Source: Helicostylum pulchrum (taxonomy: Eukaryota > Mucoromycota > Mucoromycetes > Mucorales > Mucoraceae). Taken from it: 64,000 nucleotides of DNA. Numbering within the stretch: the stretch's first letter is position 1; every line of letters starts with the position of its first letter. The DNA is taken from assembly GCA_025677825.1 (NCBI GenBank), contig JAIXMO010000001.1, positions 434,001-498,000 on the forward strand. The letters run 5' to 3'. The notes beneath the pieces are model-generated. The model searched no databases. It had not been told where the DNA came from and saw only the letters and a program-made list of their open reading frames with translations. Positions 1 through 12,869 of this stretch are shown one piece after another. Both the position numbers and the translations under genes were made by a program.

Positions 1-966
1 TTTTTTTGTAAATAAATGCCATATGGCTGCTTTAATTTGATATTAAAAACAACCAAGGTGAACTACATCCTTTGCGTACTGTTATACTATTGGACTAAGA
101 TAGTATCGAATGGGACCACAGCCTAAATCCTTAGGGACCACAGAGTACACCTGAAAAAACGAAGAGTACGATCCTAAGATACTCTATGTACGCGCCTGTG
201 ATCCCTAAGAAAAACGAAAGAAAAAATATCACTGCTTAGAAAAAAAGCTCATTGGGTTTGTACTCCAAATTTTTCAAAAGACGCTAAATTGAGTATGTCC
301 TGCATAAGAGATAGCTTTCAGACCATTTATTTGGGAGTAAGAGAAATGTCGCGATAAATAAAATAGACTTCTTTTTTTTTATTTTAAACAACTTGTTCTA
401 TACTTTTTATTTCTAAAGTACGGAGCTATTATTACCACTTTACTGCGTCAATCTCATACTTTTTGACATTCAAAAAAAAAAAAAAGCTAATGTGAATCTA
501 ATGTTTTATCTTTCGAAAAAGAGAGCGTTGACCATGCTATTTTTACAAAGAAGTTTTTTGTGATAAACCTATCGTAAAAGCCATATACTTATTTGTGCAA
601 AAACCGAGTGCGCGTGTCTTTTATCTGGTCCAGCCTATATTTTTGTTTTTATTTTTAAACACGTTAAACAAATATGAGTATGCGGTTTGAGTAAAGCAAA
701 TTTTATTTTATTTTAACAATAGTTTATACGGAATAAATTTTAAATAGCAGTAAATAGGGTATAGGGTATAGGGTAGGCGTGAGTATGTTTGTAACTTGTT
801 TAAATATGTGGAATAAAATTTAAATAATAGTAAATAGGGTATAGAGTAAGTATGCGTATGTAACTAGTTTATACGGAATGATTTTTAAATAGTAGTACAT
901 GCCTACAAGTAATGCTATTTACAAAAAAAAAAGTACAAGTAGATTTCATTTAAAATGCCAGACGTG

Positions 967-1440
967 TCAATTAGAAGATGAATATGTGTAATAATAGATA
1001 ATAACCAAGATGTACAGCATAAGCATATATTTAAATGTTAACCCAAAAAGTAAACGCTTTCTATAATTATCAACCCAACAACGAAGAGAAGCCACCTCAG
1101 GTGGATGGAACTCCTCTACCAATGGAACTGCTATTCCAGCTATGGTACCCATAAAGACCCCCAGAACTACGCCGTCTTATCTAATATGGAACTGGCTATT
1201 CGCGCACATCGGCTGCACTTTGATAACTTCTGCGTGTAATTTTAGATATTACATTAAATACGAATATACCACTAACGTTTTGGCCATAACCAACCATTAA
1301 GCATACGAACCAACCAAAAGAGAGGCCAAGTAGTTTGTCAGAAACCTGACCTGCAGAGATAAATCGCAAATAGACATCCAATCGTAGCATAACTACCAAC
1401 AGGGAACTGGTCATAAAAGAGCAGATAGTAGAAGCCAATC
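967..1440 (-). pseudogene. Possible relic of a membrane-protein gene (weak)
   Basis: Reading the minus strand gives hydrophobic pieces in shifting frames, for example LGLSFGWFVCLMVG followed by NVSG near 1260-1330, and GTIAGIAVPLVEEF near 1110-1150, separated by stops. The first piece is reminiscent of the helix that precedes the NPA loop in aquaporin/glycerol-channel proteins, but no NPA motif follows. No intron model joins the pieces. I regard it as a decayed gene or chance hydrophobic translation; the aquaporin idea is only a guess. Confidence 0.2.
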
Positions 1441-1596
1441 ATAGACACCAGTAATAGACACCAGTAATAGACACCAGTAATAGACACCAGTAATAGACAC
1501 CAGTAATAGACACCAGTAATAGACACCAGTAATAGACACCAGTAATAGACACCAGTAATAGACACCAGTGATAGACACCAGTAATAGACACCAGTT
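1441..1596. repeat. 13-bp minisatellite, 12 copies
   Basis: The unit ATAGACACCAGTA is repeated head to tail twelve times with almost no divergence. The tenth copy ends in G instead of A and the last ends in T. Because 13 is not a multiple of 3, translation on the minus strand cycles through all three frames and stays open, giving a 13-residue peptide period. Near-identity of copies implies recent expansion. Confidence 0.95.
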
Positions 1597-2229
1597 TTAG
1601 CTAACGCAGTAAAAGAGATGGAGGAATGAGCATCTTCACCAAATGCTTGAAACAGAATAAAGCATTAGAATGGAAACCAGAACCAGTATGATTTTTTTTC
1701 GTATTGAGAAGATTAAGCAGAGTTTCAGCAGTACTTAAACATTACTTGAGGAGAACTTGGGTATATTTTTTGAATAGTTTTACATGTAATAGATTATTTT
1801 TTTTTGGAGGATAAAGATAGTTTTTGAGAAAAACTGAAAAAATGCGCTCTTTTATATTTTCTCAAAAACTACGCAATTTTTTTCATGCGACTTGTTACCT
1901 ATTTCTATAAATGTTCATGTAAACAAGATTGTTATCTTTGTTTTTATAAAATAAAAAGATAAATTCATTTATTACTGCGTAGTAAAAATTGGTATAGTTA
2001 AATTGCTACAGATACGAATTATATTTTCGAAAGGTAAAGCTAGTTTATTTCCTTTCAAAAAAACGAAAAAACATTATTTTATATCTGCATGAGAAAAAAA
2101 CGAGTTACAAACATATCGGTTAGGTACCAGCACAGCTAAATTTCTCAAAAAAGGGCACAACACTTTCACCTTTGGAGACAAGCGTTTACGTTTTTAATTG
2201 ATCGTTGTAGAGACAACATTAGTAGATAC

Positions 2230-2990
2230 AACACTGGTAGTGGTAGATGGCAGGGTAAACGACCAAGTTTTTATTTTCTTTGTAGCAATGATGCCTAAAG
2301 AAAAAAGAACGGCTTAAAAATCACTGCTAAAGAAAAAAAGCTCACTGAGATACCTGAGTTTAAATAATCGCTCACATCAGAAATCACTGCTAAAATTAGC
2401 AGTTATAATAAACCTTCACTTAAAAACATACGTTTTTAAAAAGATAATGGACAGGCAATAACGGATTATAGTACTTTGAATTGTTCTTAAACTTTTCCAA
2501 GCTTTTCACAGAAAAATATGCTGTGTATCGTTTTCTGCAAGAGCTCAATTATCATAATTATATTAAATTCTATTAAATTTTTATTGTTCTCAATTAAAGA
2601 AGCATAAAGCTATTTATTAGAACAGTACATAACAATACATTTAAAAACTACTAGTTAGATATGATACATAGTACTAAAAAGCATGTTTATATTCACTTTA
2701 TTTGGTTTATACTGCATCCCTTCTCAATCTTTTAATGGTTAGCTACCATATGTATTTAATTACTTTTCCTAGTTAATTTTCTGCTAATGCACACCTCATT
2801 CAAGTCTAAAATTATTGTAAGATGTCTTTTATTGTCTTCTCCCTATCAATTTGATTAGTGTCCCTTTGCTTTATGTGTAAAATCGATTGATTATACACTT
2901 AAAGACTAGACGCTTTATACAATCTTTTCATAAATTAAATAAAATTAATTGAAAGCTTTTTAAGTATTTTTTATGTCGTTTCTTTCCCAA
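2230..2990 (-). mobile_element. Dispersed Tc1/mariner-like repeat, copy A (degenerate, shorter form)
   Basis: This stretch matches, in opposite orientation, both ends and the 600-bp arm of the element at 34842-36631. Shared segments include CTCACTGAGATACCTGAG at about 2340 (reverse complement at about 36560), the block ending TTAGCAGTTATAAT, then AAACCTTCACTTAAAAACA, which in the other copy lies about 900 bp away. Copy A therefore lacks the central part of the longer copy. Terminal repeats are too diverged to place its ends exactly. There is no coding capacity. Confidence 0.65.
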
Positions 2991-3718
2991 ATAAAAAACT
3001 CCAGCATACCTTAAATCAACTCGGGAATAAGGATGTTCAAAGGATGCACCAATTACAATTTAAAAGCTATTTAATGATTACACGCCAAAACGTTTCTCTA
3101 CAACGATATATAATACAACGCCTAGACCATTAGGCTTCTTTATGTTTCTTCGGATGTAACTACTACCTTCTCAATATTTTTCAATGAAATCGGCACGTCT
3201 AATCTAGTGAGGTAAATGACAAACAATACTGTCGAGGTCTGCAATATTTTTAATGAGGTGTTGACTAATAGCCAACTTAGTTGACCGAGAAACTTCCTTA
3301 AAATTCATAATATTGCAATGAATCCTTCATAACCAATGCATAATTATAGTAATAGTCGCAATATTGGCTATCAAAATAAGTCGATCGATTAAATAAATGC
3401 CAATCACGTCTTTTTTTTTTCAAAACAGCTTTAAAGTACTACCATTCAGTTTGAAAGATAAATTAGTATGGGAAAAATAATAATATTCACTTAATGGACA
3501 ATGAGTTATTACCAGACGTAATTGATTTTGAGCGGGATCAACGTTAAACATATTGTCAAGCGTTTCGCCGTTATTTTTCTGACCCGTTGACCTGGCGTAT
3601 AGATAAAATTTATCACGGTAGCAAATATCAAGTTTTCGTAAATGTAGTCCGTAAATTCAATACTGATAGTTACTTGCTTCTACAAGACCATTTCTGTATA
3701 TATTCCTTCGTATCGAAG

Positions 3719-3856
<138 letters not shown>

Positions 3857-4847
3857 TTATTGTAGAAATATAATGTTCGTCTTCATAAAAAAAATTTGCA
3901 TTTTTTGTTTTCTTATTTTATTTTTTTGTATGCGAACCAAAATTCCGTTTGTTATCTTATTCAATTGTTAAAGCGAAATAAAAAGTGTGCGGCGTTTAAT
4001 TTCTACCTTTATGCACGGCGGTTACTCTAAGAAGAACAGTAGTGGTTTTTATATTATATCACAAACAAAGTAAAAAAATGTTGATATAGGAAAAAGACGG
4101 GTTCAAGGGAAATTTGAAATAAATAAAAGAAAATAAAGCAGAAGAACAAAAATAAAAAAAACGAGAAAAAAAGTTGATAAAAAAGGGGTCTGATTATTCA
4201 TGTTAAATTTGTTTCATATGTCGTACTTATACGTTAGTTAACCATTGTACCACAATAAATATTTACTCTTATTTTATTAGGCTAGTCTAGGCTTTTAAAT
4301 AAAAAAAAAGAGGGAGAAACGGATGACAAATGGTAACGCGTAAAAAAATAAAGCGAGTCTTTTTTTTTATTCATGTCACTGTATGCGTACGTTCTAAAAA
4401 TAGTCTCCGCTTGACGATCTTACTGTCGTACAACTGTTAAAGACTAATGCAAAGGGTCGATATAATATATGTACTTAAGAAATGCTTAATATAAGGTTAA
4501 AGAAGTTCTAATTACAAAAAAAAGGGGATAAAGAAAAACTAAACTCATTAATCCTAAATAAAGGTTTTTTTCAAATGCTTAAACGTATCTCTGTTTACAT
4601 CAAAAGCTATTGATTTTTATGTGAGCTGCAAGCTGATACTTTGTGAAAGAATTTCTGGGATGCAAGTCCAGTAAAAAGAAAAGCTTGCCTTGAGTTAAAT
4701 AAAATGTACATTTTGAAACGGCTATTAACATTATCCACAAAAACAAATAAGTGGTACTAGACTGAGAAGCATAAATAGATAAAATACGTTTTGTACCTTT
4801 TATTTGTTCTTTATCTTTTTTCTTATTATTTTTTCATAAAAAAAAAA

Positions 4848-6192
4848 ATGTCTTTGGCTACTGATAATAAAAACTCGGAAGAGATTCAAATGATGCGTAA
4901 GCTCCATGGTAATTTGGTACTAGAAGAAACCGGCTTCTTCAAGAAAGTAGTGCAAAAGGACTCTCTATTAAATAAGAATGTCTCCGATTCTTATAATAAT
5001 AACTGGAAGGACACAAATGAGCTGGACGATAACGATAAACACGTTGAAAATAGGCGTCATCAAGCTCAAAACATGACTAATGCTTTCTATGACTTGGTTA
5101 CTGACTTTTATGAATATGGTTGGGGACAATCGTTTCATTTTGCAAAGCTTTATAAAGGTAAATAAAGAAATATTATCCTGAGCATATCATGCGGTCATAT
5201 ATTGATTATTTTTTTTTTGCTGCATACTATCAGGCGATACGTTCGAAGAAAATATCAATCGTCACGAAGCATATTTGGCTTTAAAACTGGGATTAAAGAA
5301 GGGAATGAGAGTCTTGGTAAGTATATGTGTATGTCCAGTTAATATGATTGTATAGCTAACGGTACCAATGTTATTATAGGATACTGGTTGTGGTGTCGGT
5401 AAATATATATAATATGGGTTAATGTATATCACTTCTCTAAAAGGAAATTTGTATTTAGGTGGTCCACTCCGAGAGATTGTAAAATTTTCAAATGGTGCTC
5501 ATGTTACTGGTATTAATAATAATGCATACCAGTTGCAACGCTGTGAAGCGTATTCTGTCAAGTATGGTTTGAGTGATTATACTGATTTTATTAAAGGTGA
5601 TTTTACAAAGATGCCTATTGAGGATGAAACATTTGACTCCGTATTCTCTGTCGAGGCTACAGTTCATGCTCCTCGTCTTGAACAGGTTTATGGAGAGATT
5701 TATCGCGTATTGAAGCCCGGAGGAAGATTTGCATGCTATGAATGGTGTACAACGGACGTATATGATGAAAACGATCTCTCTATGAAGAAAGTAGTTCATG
5801 CTATTGAGCAAGGTAACTCCATTTCAAAACTATATACAACAAAAGAGTGCATCAAGGCATTAGAAACTGTCGGATTTAAGGTTCTCGAACAAGCTGATAT
5901 TGGCATTGTTGATAATGCTACACAACCTTGGTACAATACTTTGAAAATGACGGATAGTGGTTTGCGAGGATTTCTGCGTTCGCCTAATGGTCGTTTCTAC
6001 ACTGATACTCTCTTGAATTTTTTCAACAGATTTAATTTAGTTCCTTCCGGAGTCTTGGAAACTTCTCGGTTATTAAATGATGCCGCGGATAATTTAGTTG
6101 CTGGAGGTGAAATGGGTATTTTCACTCCCATGTTCTTTTTCGCTGTAGAAAAGCCTGTCAGTGCCAACACTTCTGTAGCAACAGCTGTATAA
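4848..6192 (+). CDS. ERG6: Sterol 24-C-methyltransferase (ERG6), 381 aa, 4 exons
   Basis: Transfers a methyl group from S-adenosylmethionine to C24 of the sterol side chain in ergosterol synthesis, at the ER and lipid droplets. Exons are 4848-5157, 5234-5316, 5380-5398 and 5459-6192, all in phase. The SAM-binding motif I (Leu131-Asp-Thr-Gly-Cys-Gly-Val-Gly-Gly-Pro140) is assembled from three exons, the middle one only 19 nt long. Downstream are ATVHAP, the LKPGG motif and the C-terminal sterol-methyltransferase domain. Family members usually have Asp-Val/Ile/Leu-Gly in motif I; here it is Asp-Thr-Gly. Length agrees with the family (about 380). The start at 4848 directly follows an A-run and fits the family N-terminus; an in-frame ATG at 4791 would add a spurious hydrophobic leader. 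Confidence 0.97.
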
Positions 6193-7421
6193 TTAATATC
6201 CCGTTTTTTTTTTCTAAAAAATAACGCTTTTTTAATAATACAATCTTTTATTCTCATCTTAAAAAACCTATTAGTAATAACAAAAGTAATAAATAATAAA
6301 GTTTTCTGATCCTCTTTTTTCACCCGTTAATTATCCGCCATATTTTTACCTGAGGAGTTTTTATTTATCCGTTACAAAATTTAATCTACCATTTTACAGG
6401 AAAAGTGCGACGTATTATTTTTTTTCATGCGTTCAACTTAGTCTTTATTCGCATAAAAAGGAATTTGTATGGATCAAATTCGAGAAAAAAGTATCTACTA
6501 CGTATATAAAAATGATTAGCAATAAGCAAGTACGAGTATATGAAAAAATACTGATATAATACGACATAATGAATAAATATATCACATAAATAAACGTGGG
6601 CTCTATTTTATTTTATCTTTTTTTTTTCCTCTTCTTCTTCACTTATTATTTTCTAACTTATACGGGCCCTTCTTAGAGAAACTGGTATCCGTAAAGGTAC
6701 TCTAATTATAAAACATAATATTGATACATCTTCTGAAAATTTAGCTATAGTGTATACCAAATATACTATAACAAGAGCTGATGGCAATAATAACTCAATT
6801 ATTCCATTGTTCCTTAACTTAGACAGTTATTTCTTATGAAAGATAGTTTATTTCAAGCGAACAAAACAAACACCCTATCATGTTGACCGGTGATAAAGGC
6901 TATTGTCATGGATCAAGTATTAAAGGTTACTTCAAGTACGGAGGTGTGTAAAAACCCAGACTACATAGTCTATATACGTCCGTTGCTATTACCAGCGATA
7001 TGTATTTCAGGATCGACTGTGTTATTGTTAAATATGCAACAAATACAACAGTGAAACAAATACTGATGATTTTAGAAGTTTTCTTAAACCGAAACGCCTC
7101 CATGCCTGCTATCTATGATGGTATTACTAGAGAAATCTAGGTAAGAACTTAAAACAGCTAATTTATTTATTCTAAATTTTTTATGTAAGTTTCAGTAAAT
7201 ACCCTCACGTTATTCGGCGTTTTTTTTGCCCGTGGAACCAGCCTAAAAAAATTTGAGCCAGCGTAAAAAATATTAGGCCAGCGTGAAAAAAGTTCAATAA
7301 ACCTTAACTCCCACATTTGAAATTGTCTCTCTTATCTCAAAAATAAAAATATATGCATGAATTTTAAAGGAATTAGCATAATAATATAGTAGTATGTACA
7401 TTTATTTATTGAAAGATATAA
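6193..7421. other. Intergenic, ERG6 to GCP3 (convergent), with possible gene debris
   Basis: The two flanking genes converge here. Open stretches on the plus strand at about 6663-6838, 6885-6945 and 7018-7140 look like protein-coding fragments without a start or clear splice frame (see findings). Around 7225-7290 a short phrase (CCAGCCTAAAAAAATT, then diverged copies) is repeated three times in a row. Otherwise only AT-rich spacer is seen. Confidence 0.4.
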
Positions 7422-10117
7422 TTATGGGGTCTGTGGAGTGATTTCGAACGAAGAATAATAATCATTATAGTCCAACCTGGTTGACAAAGATCTCAAATCT
7501 TCATCATGGTATGATTTTAAAATGTTTATAAACTCCAAAACCTGAATTGTAAAATCGTCTTCCTTCTCTTGCTGATGACGTCTTATAACGTTAATTTTAT
7601 CTGAAGATCCTGTTTTACCAAAAATCATTTTGGCAGATTCAGAAGTGGCATATTCATGAAGATGATCCAATGCGATTTTATATCTTAATATAGAGTCAAA
7701 GATATCATTAAGCCTACCAGATAAAGCCATTTCTTTTGTTCCGCTTAAAAAGCCCTTTTCCGTAATTTCTGACAAATAGTTCAAATGAGCTTCAATAATT
7801 GAATCTAAATCAATACTCTTGTTTTCAATGAAAGTTTCCAATTTATCCCATGAACATTCAAGTACCTAGATATCTCGATTATTATATGTTTTATACTTGT
7901 GAAAATATTATAATATACCTCGAAAAGAACGTAATGCTGTAACTGATAAATACAATGAACCATGCGCTGAATGGTCAATTGAGCAAAGTGTAAGTCTTGT
8001 TGAATATCTGTCACATTTGCAAATTCTCGGCTTGCTTTTCCCCATTTTTTCCATGATGCTGATAGTGTATATTCAACTCGTTTTAATCTCCAAAGGAAAT
8101 TGAATATTTGAAGATACTGGAGCATAGCAGCATGGCTAAATACAGTATTAATAGGTGCATCTACATGATAATCCAACGTAAAAACATCCCATCCCAAGTC
8201 ATTACTTTGAATCTGTCCATTTATATGAAAGGGAAACATGAATTAGTAAACTAGAACAGAATAAGGTAAAATAGTAATAAAAAAAGTACCTCTAAAATTC
8301 TGACATCCAATCGGTTTAATATCTCCGGGTCATCATATTGAGCGTTGGAAGAACGTACCGCCGTTTCTAATATACCCGTCAAGTTGTGTCGTAATAATGT
8401 TGTAGCAGGTTTGCTTAAATTTTCGCTAGAAATAAAATATACGTTAATACACATATACAATAGTTATTATTATTATTTTAAAAAAAAATCTTACCCTAAA
8501 ACATCCATTAAATATTGAATAAAATCACCTTGTCCCAAGAGTAAATATCTTTTCATTGCTTTCAAATGATCCATCAGTTTATACTTTGTCTTTAGCAAAT
8601 CAAGTAACGCTTTACTTGTATTCATATAAGCTACATCGATGGCCTCTTCTACGACTTTATTTTCGCCATATTTAAACGCTAACCTTGCTATATTAAAGAT
8701 ATTAGGACTATATATATATATTTCTAAACCGATATCTATACATACCTGCCGTATTATTATTAAACGTAGTGTAATATTGTTCAACGAGGGTATCATCATG
8801 GCAACTGTAACGAATGAAATTAAGTGATTTTCCAATAGCAAAGATCTTTTGGCCTAATTCCTTGGATAAAAATGAGGGCAACATATTTTCACGAATAGAG
8901 TATTTGCTTTGCCAAAGATCTTCTTCTGATACAGTAGGGTCACACGCTACCAAAAATTCGTCATAAGGATCATCTAATTCACCTTCATATACCCATCTTG
9001 CCAACATTTCATAGAATGGTTTCGATACAACTTGTAACATATCAGTAAGATACTTTCTAAAGAACGGATCACCATGTTTGGTATAATTATGAATTGTCGT
9101 CATTAGAGCACCACCTTTTTGATCTATTTAAACACAAAATAATATTTATATACTCGTCCTCTAAAATAACATATAATAAATTACCTTGACAGACGTCAAC
9201 CAAGATACTCATCAACCTTAATTTTTGTGTGCAATCCAAAGTCCAAACCATTAATCTCTTGAGTGTTAAACTTTGTTGATCGTTAGAAAATGATTTATCA
9301 GCAATTTGTTTTTCAATTTGAGCTTCAAGAATAGCAATTAATTTATAATATTCAGTCAGTTCGTGTTGTAAAGCGGCACAAAGTGATTGTCCAACTAGAC
9401 CAATATTAGGATTATCGACATTTAATTGTATAAATTTTCTAATTTTGATGTAAAGCCAGCCAATATCAGCCAACTTGAAAACCATTTCTTCCATTGGTTT
9501 CGAGACTGATATTCCACTTATAAGTGAATAGTCGTTTAACTCTGGATTAAACTTAATATATTGTCCATCAATGCCTTGGAAAATAAATATCAAATCTCGA
9601 AGTAAATCAGATTCAGTAACATAAACAGACGAAACATCACTTCTATGTTCTTCTTTTGCTCTTTGTAATTGTACAGCTGGTGGTAATACATCCATATCCA
9701 TATCATTGGAACGTGGTGATACGTCTCTTGCTAATCTACGACGAGTATTTCTCGACGAATTTGAGGTATCGTCCTGTATAGTTGTCTCAAACGGTCTTGA
9801 TACAGGTGGTTGTAAATACTCTACTTCGCTATCAATATTTTGTAATCCTCTTACTGTCACATCCAAAGACTATTGTAAATCGTTAATACCATATACTTCA
9901 TATCGTTGTTATTTTTAAAATAATTTACCGATATATTTGATAACAAATATAATATAGACCATTTTTTACTAAGTCGATTCTAAACTTAATTAATGAGAAT
10001 TAAAAGTTATTTTTACGTTGACAATTATGCGTACATTACATTAGATGCTAACTTATTATAAAGACGTCCAAATCGATATGCTTTTTCTGTACTTCCATGA
10101 TCTTGGATAACTACGTC

Positions 10118-10148
<31 letters not shown>

Positions 10149-10566
10149 AATTAGCCCATTCGTTTAAAAAGAGAAAAAAAGGACTTACGTCTTTCATGAA
10201 TGGATGTAGCTATATCCTCTTCATTCTCTACAATAGATGGCTCCGTTTGACTGAATATAAATTCGTTGAGTTTTCTTTTTCTTTTTGCGTTTATAATGTA
10301 TACACATACCTAGTTAATAAATTGCTATATTTTTCCAAAAGACGTTCCTTTTTTCTTTGTGTTTCTAGCAAACTTTGGTTATCAAAGGAAATATCAAAAC
10401 AGTCGATCAACTTTGATAGTGTTTTATTTAAATGTGAATTGGAAACATTGCTGCCGCTGAAAGAAGATTCTTCTCCTCCTTGGGAAGATAACACGGAAAC
10501 TCTACTCGACATTTGTCTAGGGCCGTTATCACCGTATCTGCTCCATTTATTTTCAGAGTAACTCAT
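7422..10566 (-). CDS. Gamma-tubulin complex component 3 (GCP3/Spc98 family), 839 aa, 9 exons
   Basis: Core subunit of the gamma-tubulin small complex that nucleates microtubules at spindle pole bodies or centrosomes, partnering GCP2 and gamma-tubulin. Exons on the minus strand: 10566-10311 (donor resolved at 10310/10309), 10250-10189, 10110-10040, 9869-9185, 9123-8746, 8687-8495, 8425-8290, 8212-7919 and 7865-7422; every junction keeps phase. Diagnostic GCP3 segments are [17 protein letters not shown], the blocks [14 protein letters not shown] and [15 protein letters not shown], and [16 protein letters not shown], all in the order known for GCP N- and C-terminal (GRIP) domains. The N-terminal about 85 residues are Ser/Asn-rich and lack similarity I can name. 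Length is near the usual 850-900 residues. Intron 2 carries a run of about 27 A/T. Confidence 0.95.
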
Positions 10567-11093
10567 ATTATTTGGGTAAAATTAAAGATCACTTCGCGTT
10601 TATTGTAAATCAAGTTTTTATTAAGCTAGTTCGAAGTCACACGAACCGCGTCGAGGAGTGACTCGACTATAAAGAAATGATGTGGAAGAGTTAATGAAAT
10701 AGACTAAGCTGTGCGATTATTAATACTTGGTATCACCATCCAATAGTTTGGATACTAGACGATTGATGGTTTTGATCATTGATTCCTAATTAAAAGGGAT
10801 ACTTTTTATGGTAAACTGCATGACCAAGGCAATGCTTATATCTCTGGGTACAATACTCAGCTGTATATGGTACCACTGTATGCGTATTTACTCTGAACTA
10901 ACATCGTCAGCTCTTTTAAACACAATAATTTTTATCTTTTTTTTATCTCCCTTGTCATGTTAATGTCACTGCTAAAGTCTTTCAAATATAGGTAAATAAC
11001 GTGATTTAATACGAAAAAAAAAAGATGATAATAGTAATTTAGATGAAAGATTAAGTAGTTTAAAATAAATAAGTATGTACGTGTATAAAAGAT
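10567..11093. other. Spacer: GCP3 promoter and 3' flank of the phosphate transporter
   Basis: Both flanking genes are on the minus strand, so this holds the GCP3 promoter/leader and the transporter's 3' untranslated region. I see no RNA gene, repeat or clear TATA element. Confidence 0.6.
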
Positions 11094-12869
11094 TTAATAT
11101 GTTCCTTTGAATTGTTCAGAGTCCATAGTCTCTTTAGGAGGAAGTTCTCCCGATAACTCATCAAGAGTTTTACCCATAGTTTCAGGGATTAAGAAGGAGG
11201 AAAATATACCTGTCAACATAAAGAAAGCAAATATTTGAAGTAAATGATCAATCTATTATTAGAATATAATTAGCAATGTTTACAAGTATAATTTACAACA
11301 ACAACAACAAAATCTAAACTTACCCATTTGTTCGTTCCACCAATATCTTTCAGTAACCCAAATCCAACTTGAGCAATAATGGATCCTAGCTTACCAGAGG
11401 CTGCTGAAATACCATGTGCGGTTGATCTGTACCGAGTTGGGAAACATTCACCAGGCACAATAAATGTGGTTGTGTTGGGCCCAAAATTAAAGAAAAGCTG
11501 TGTAATTGTATACAGCACAATGAAAAGAATATTCGATGTGGCAAGAATTTGATCATAGGCAAAACCAAGGATGACAAACATAATGGTAAGTACAGTAAAA
11601 CCCATAATTTGAATGAATTTACGACCCAATCTATCGATCGTAAAGACAGAGATCCAGTAACCAGGAACGGAACCGAGTAAATTAATAATGATATTACCAA
11701 GACATACTTGGAAGATTGAAGTATAAGCATCTCCTTCACCGTCAAAACCGATATTTTGTAAAATGATAGAGTTGTTTAAACCAAGACCATACCAAGCAAC
11801 ATCAAGTGCGAACCAGGAATAAGCTGCACCAAACAAGACTTTGCCATTTTGCCATCTACCGAAATGTCTTTTAAAATCAGCCCAAGAAGCTCTGGGATAA
11901 TTATAGGTACGTGCAATAGCAATGTTATCTGTATAGTCACCAGCCGATGCGCCTCTTTCAAGAAAGGCTTTAGCATCTTGAATACCCTTTTCAATTTTTT
12001 GTTCCACATCAATTGTAAAACGAGGTGTTTCTGGAATAGTCAAACGGTAATACAGGGCGCATACGGGGGGAATAGCACCAACATCGATCAAAATACGCCA
12101 AACGAAATCAAGTTTTGTGGCATCAGCTTGAATTGCATTTTTAAAAGCAACAGTAGCAATCAACCCTACGAGACCAGCCGAGAGTTGACCGATACCTTGC
12201 ATAGCAAAGACAGCTGCCATCATGGCACCACGACGCTTAGTCGTAGCGAATTCAGACGTGATGACAGATGAAAGAGGGTAATCACCACCAATACCAATAC
12301 CAAGAATAATACGCCAAAAAGTAATGATAGCCCAGAAAGAGGCCGCGGGCCCATTACCTGCTAAAGCTTGGCCCACAGTTGCAACAATAATAATCATAAG
12401 TTCAACACCGTACATTCTCTTACGACCAACTCGATCAGCAAGATGGCCAAAAACAAGTTGGCCGATAACGGTACCAACAGAGCAAGATAATTTAATAGCT
12501 GTATCAACGTTGTGAGGTGTAATGTTGTTGTTGTCTTGGTAATAAACGAATCCAATCATGGTTGAAACCAAATTAATTGCGAAAATATCATAAGCGTCTG
12601 TGAAAAATCCAATACCCGATACGATACATGCTCTGACATGAAACCAGCCAAATTTTGCATTATCAATCTAGTTTTTTTTAAGAAAAAAGGAACGTTATGT
12701 ATTAATGAGAAAATGTCGAGGTATTTTTATTTATTATTATTATATTTTGTTGTGTGATTATCACCTCATCTAAGGCTTGACGTCGACGTTCAAGCGCTTC
12801 CAAAGCCAGATGGTCGTGACCACTGGAATCTTCCATTAATATTATTTTATGTTCTCTGTCAAAAGACAT
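11094..12869 (-). CDS. High-affinity phosphate:H+ symporter (PHO84 family, MFS), 535 aa, 3 exons
   Basis: Plasma-membrane importer of inorganic phosphate driven by protons. Exons are 12869-12765, 12667-11324 and 11252-11094, all joined in phase 0. The protein shows twelve hydrophobic segments split six plus six by a hydrophilic loop (about 245-300). The MFS signature GHLADRVGRKR sits between helices 2 and 3, and the phosphate-site pattern W320-x3-D324-x3-Y328 in helix 7 (WFALDVAWYG) matches residues known to bind phosphate and carry protons in fungal PHO84 proteins. The C-terminus IPETMGKTLDELSGE is also typical of the family. Length fits (520-590). No PHO-type regulatory element could be recognised with confidence; a TA dinucleotide tract lies 100 nt upstream. 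Confidence 0.95.

Noticed and set aside
750..850. Telomere-like TAGGGTATAGGG words near the left end
   Set aside because: Only three imperfect copies, no array and no chromosome-end context.
1441..1596. CRISPR array
   Set aside because: The repeat is a direct tandem array without spacers, and the genome is eukaryotic.
4791..4847. Upstream in-frame ATG of ERG6
   Set aside because: It adds a short Leu/Phe/Tyr-rich leader encoded by a T-rich promoter; the ATG at 4848 matches the family N-terminus.
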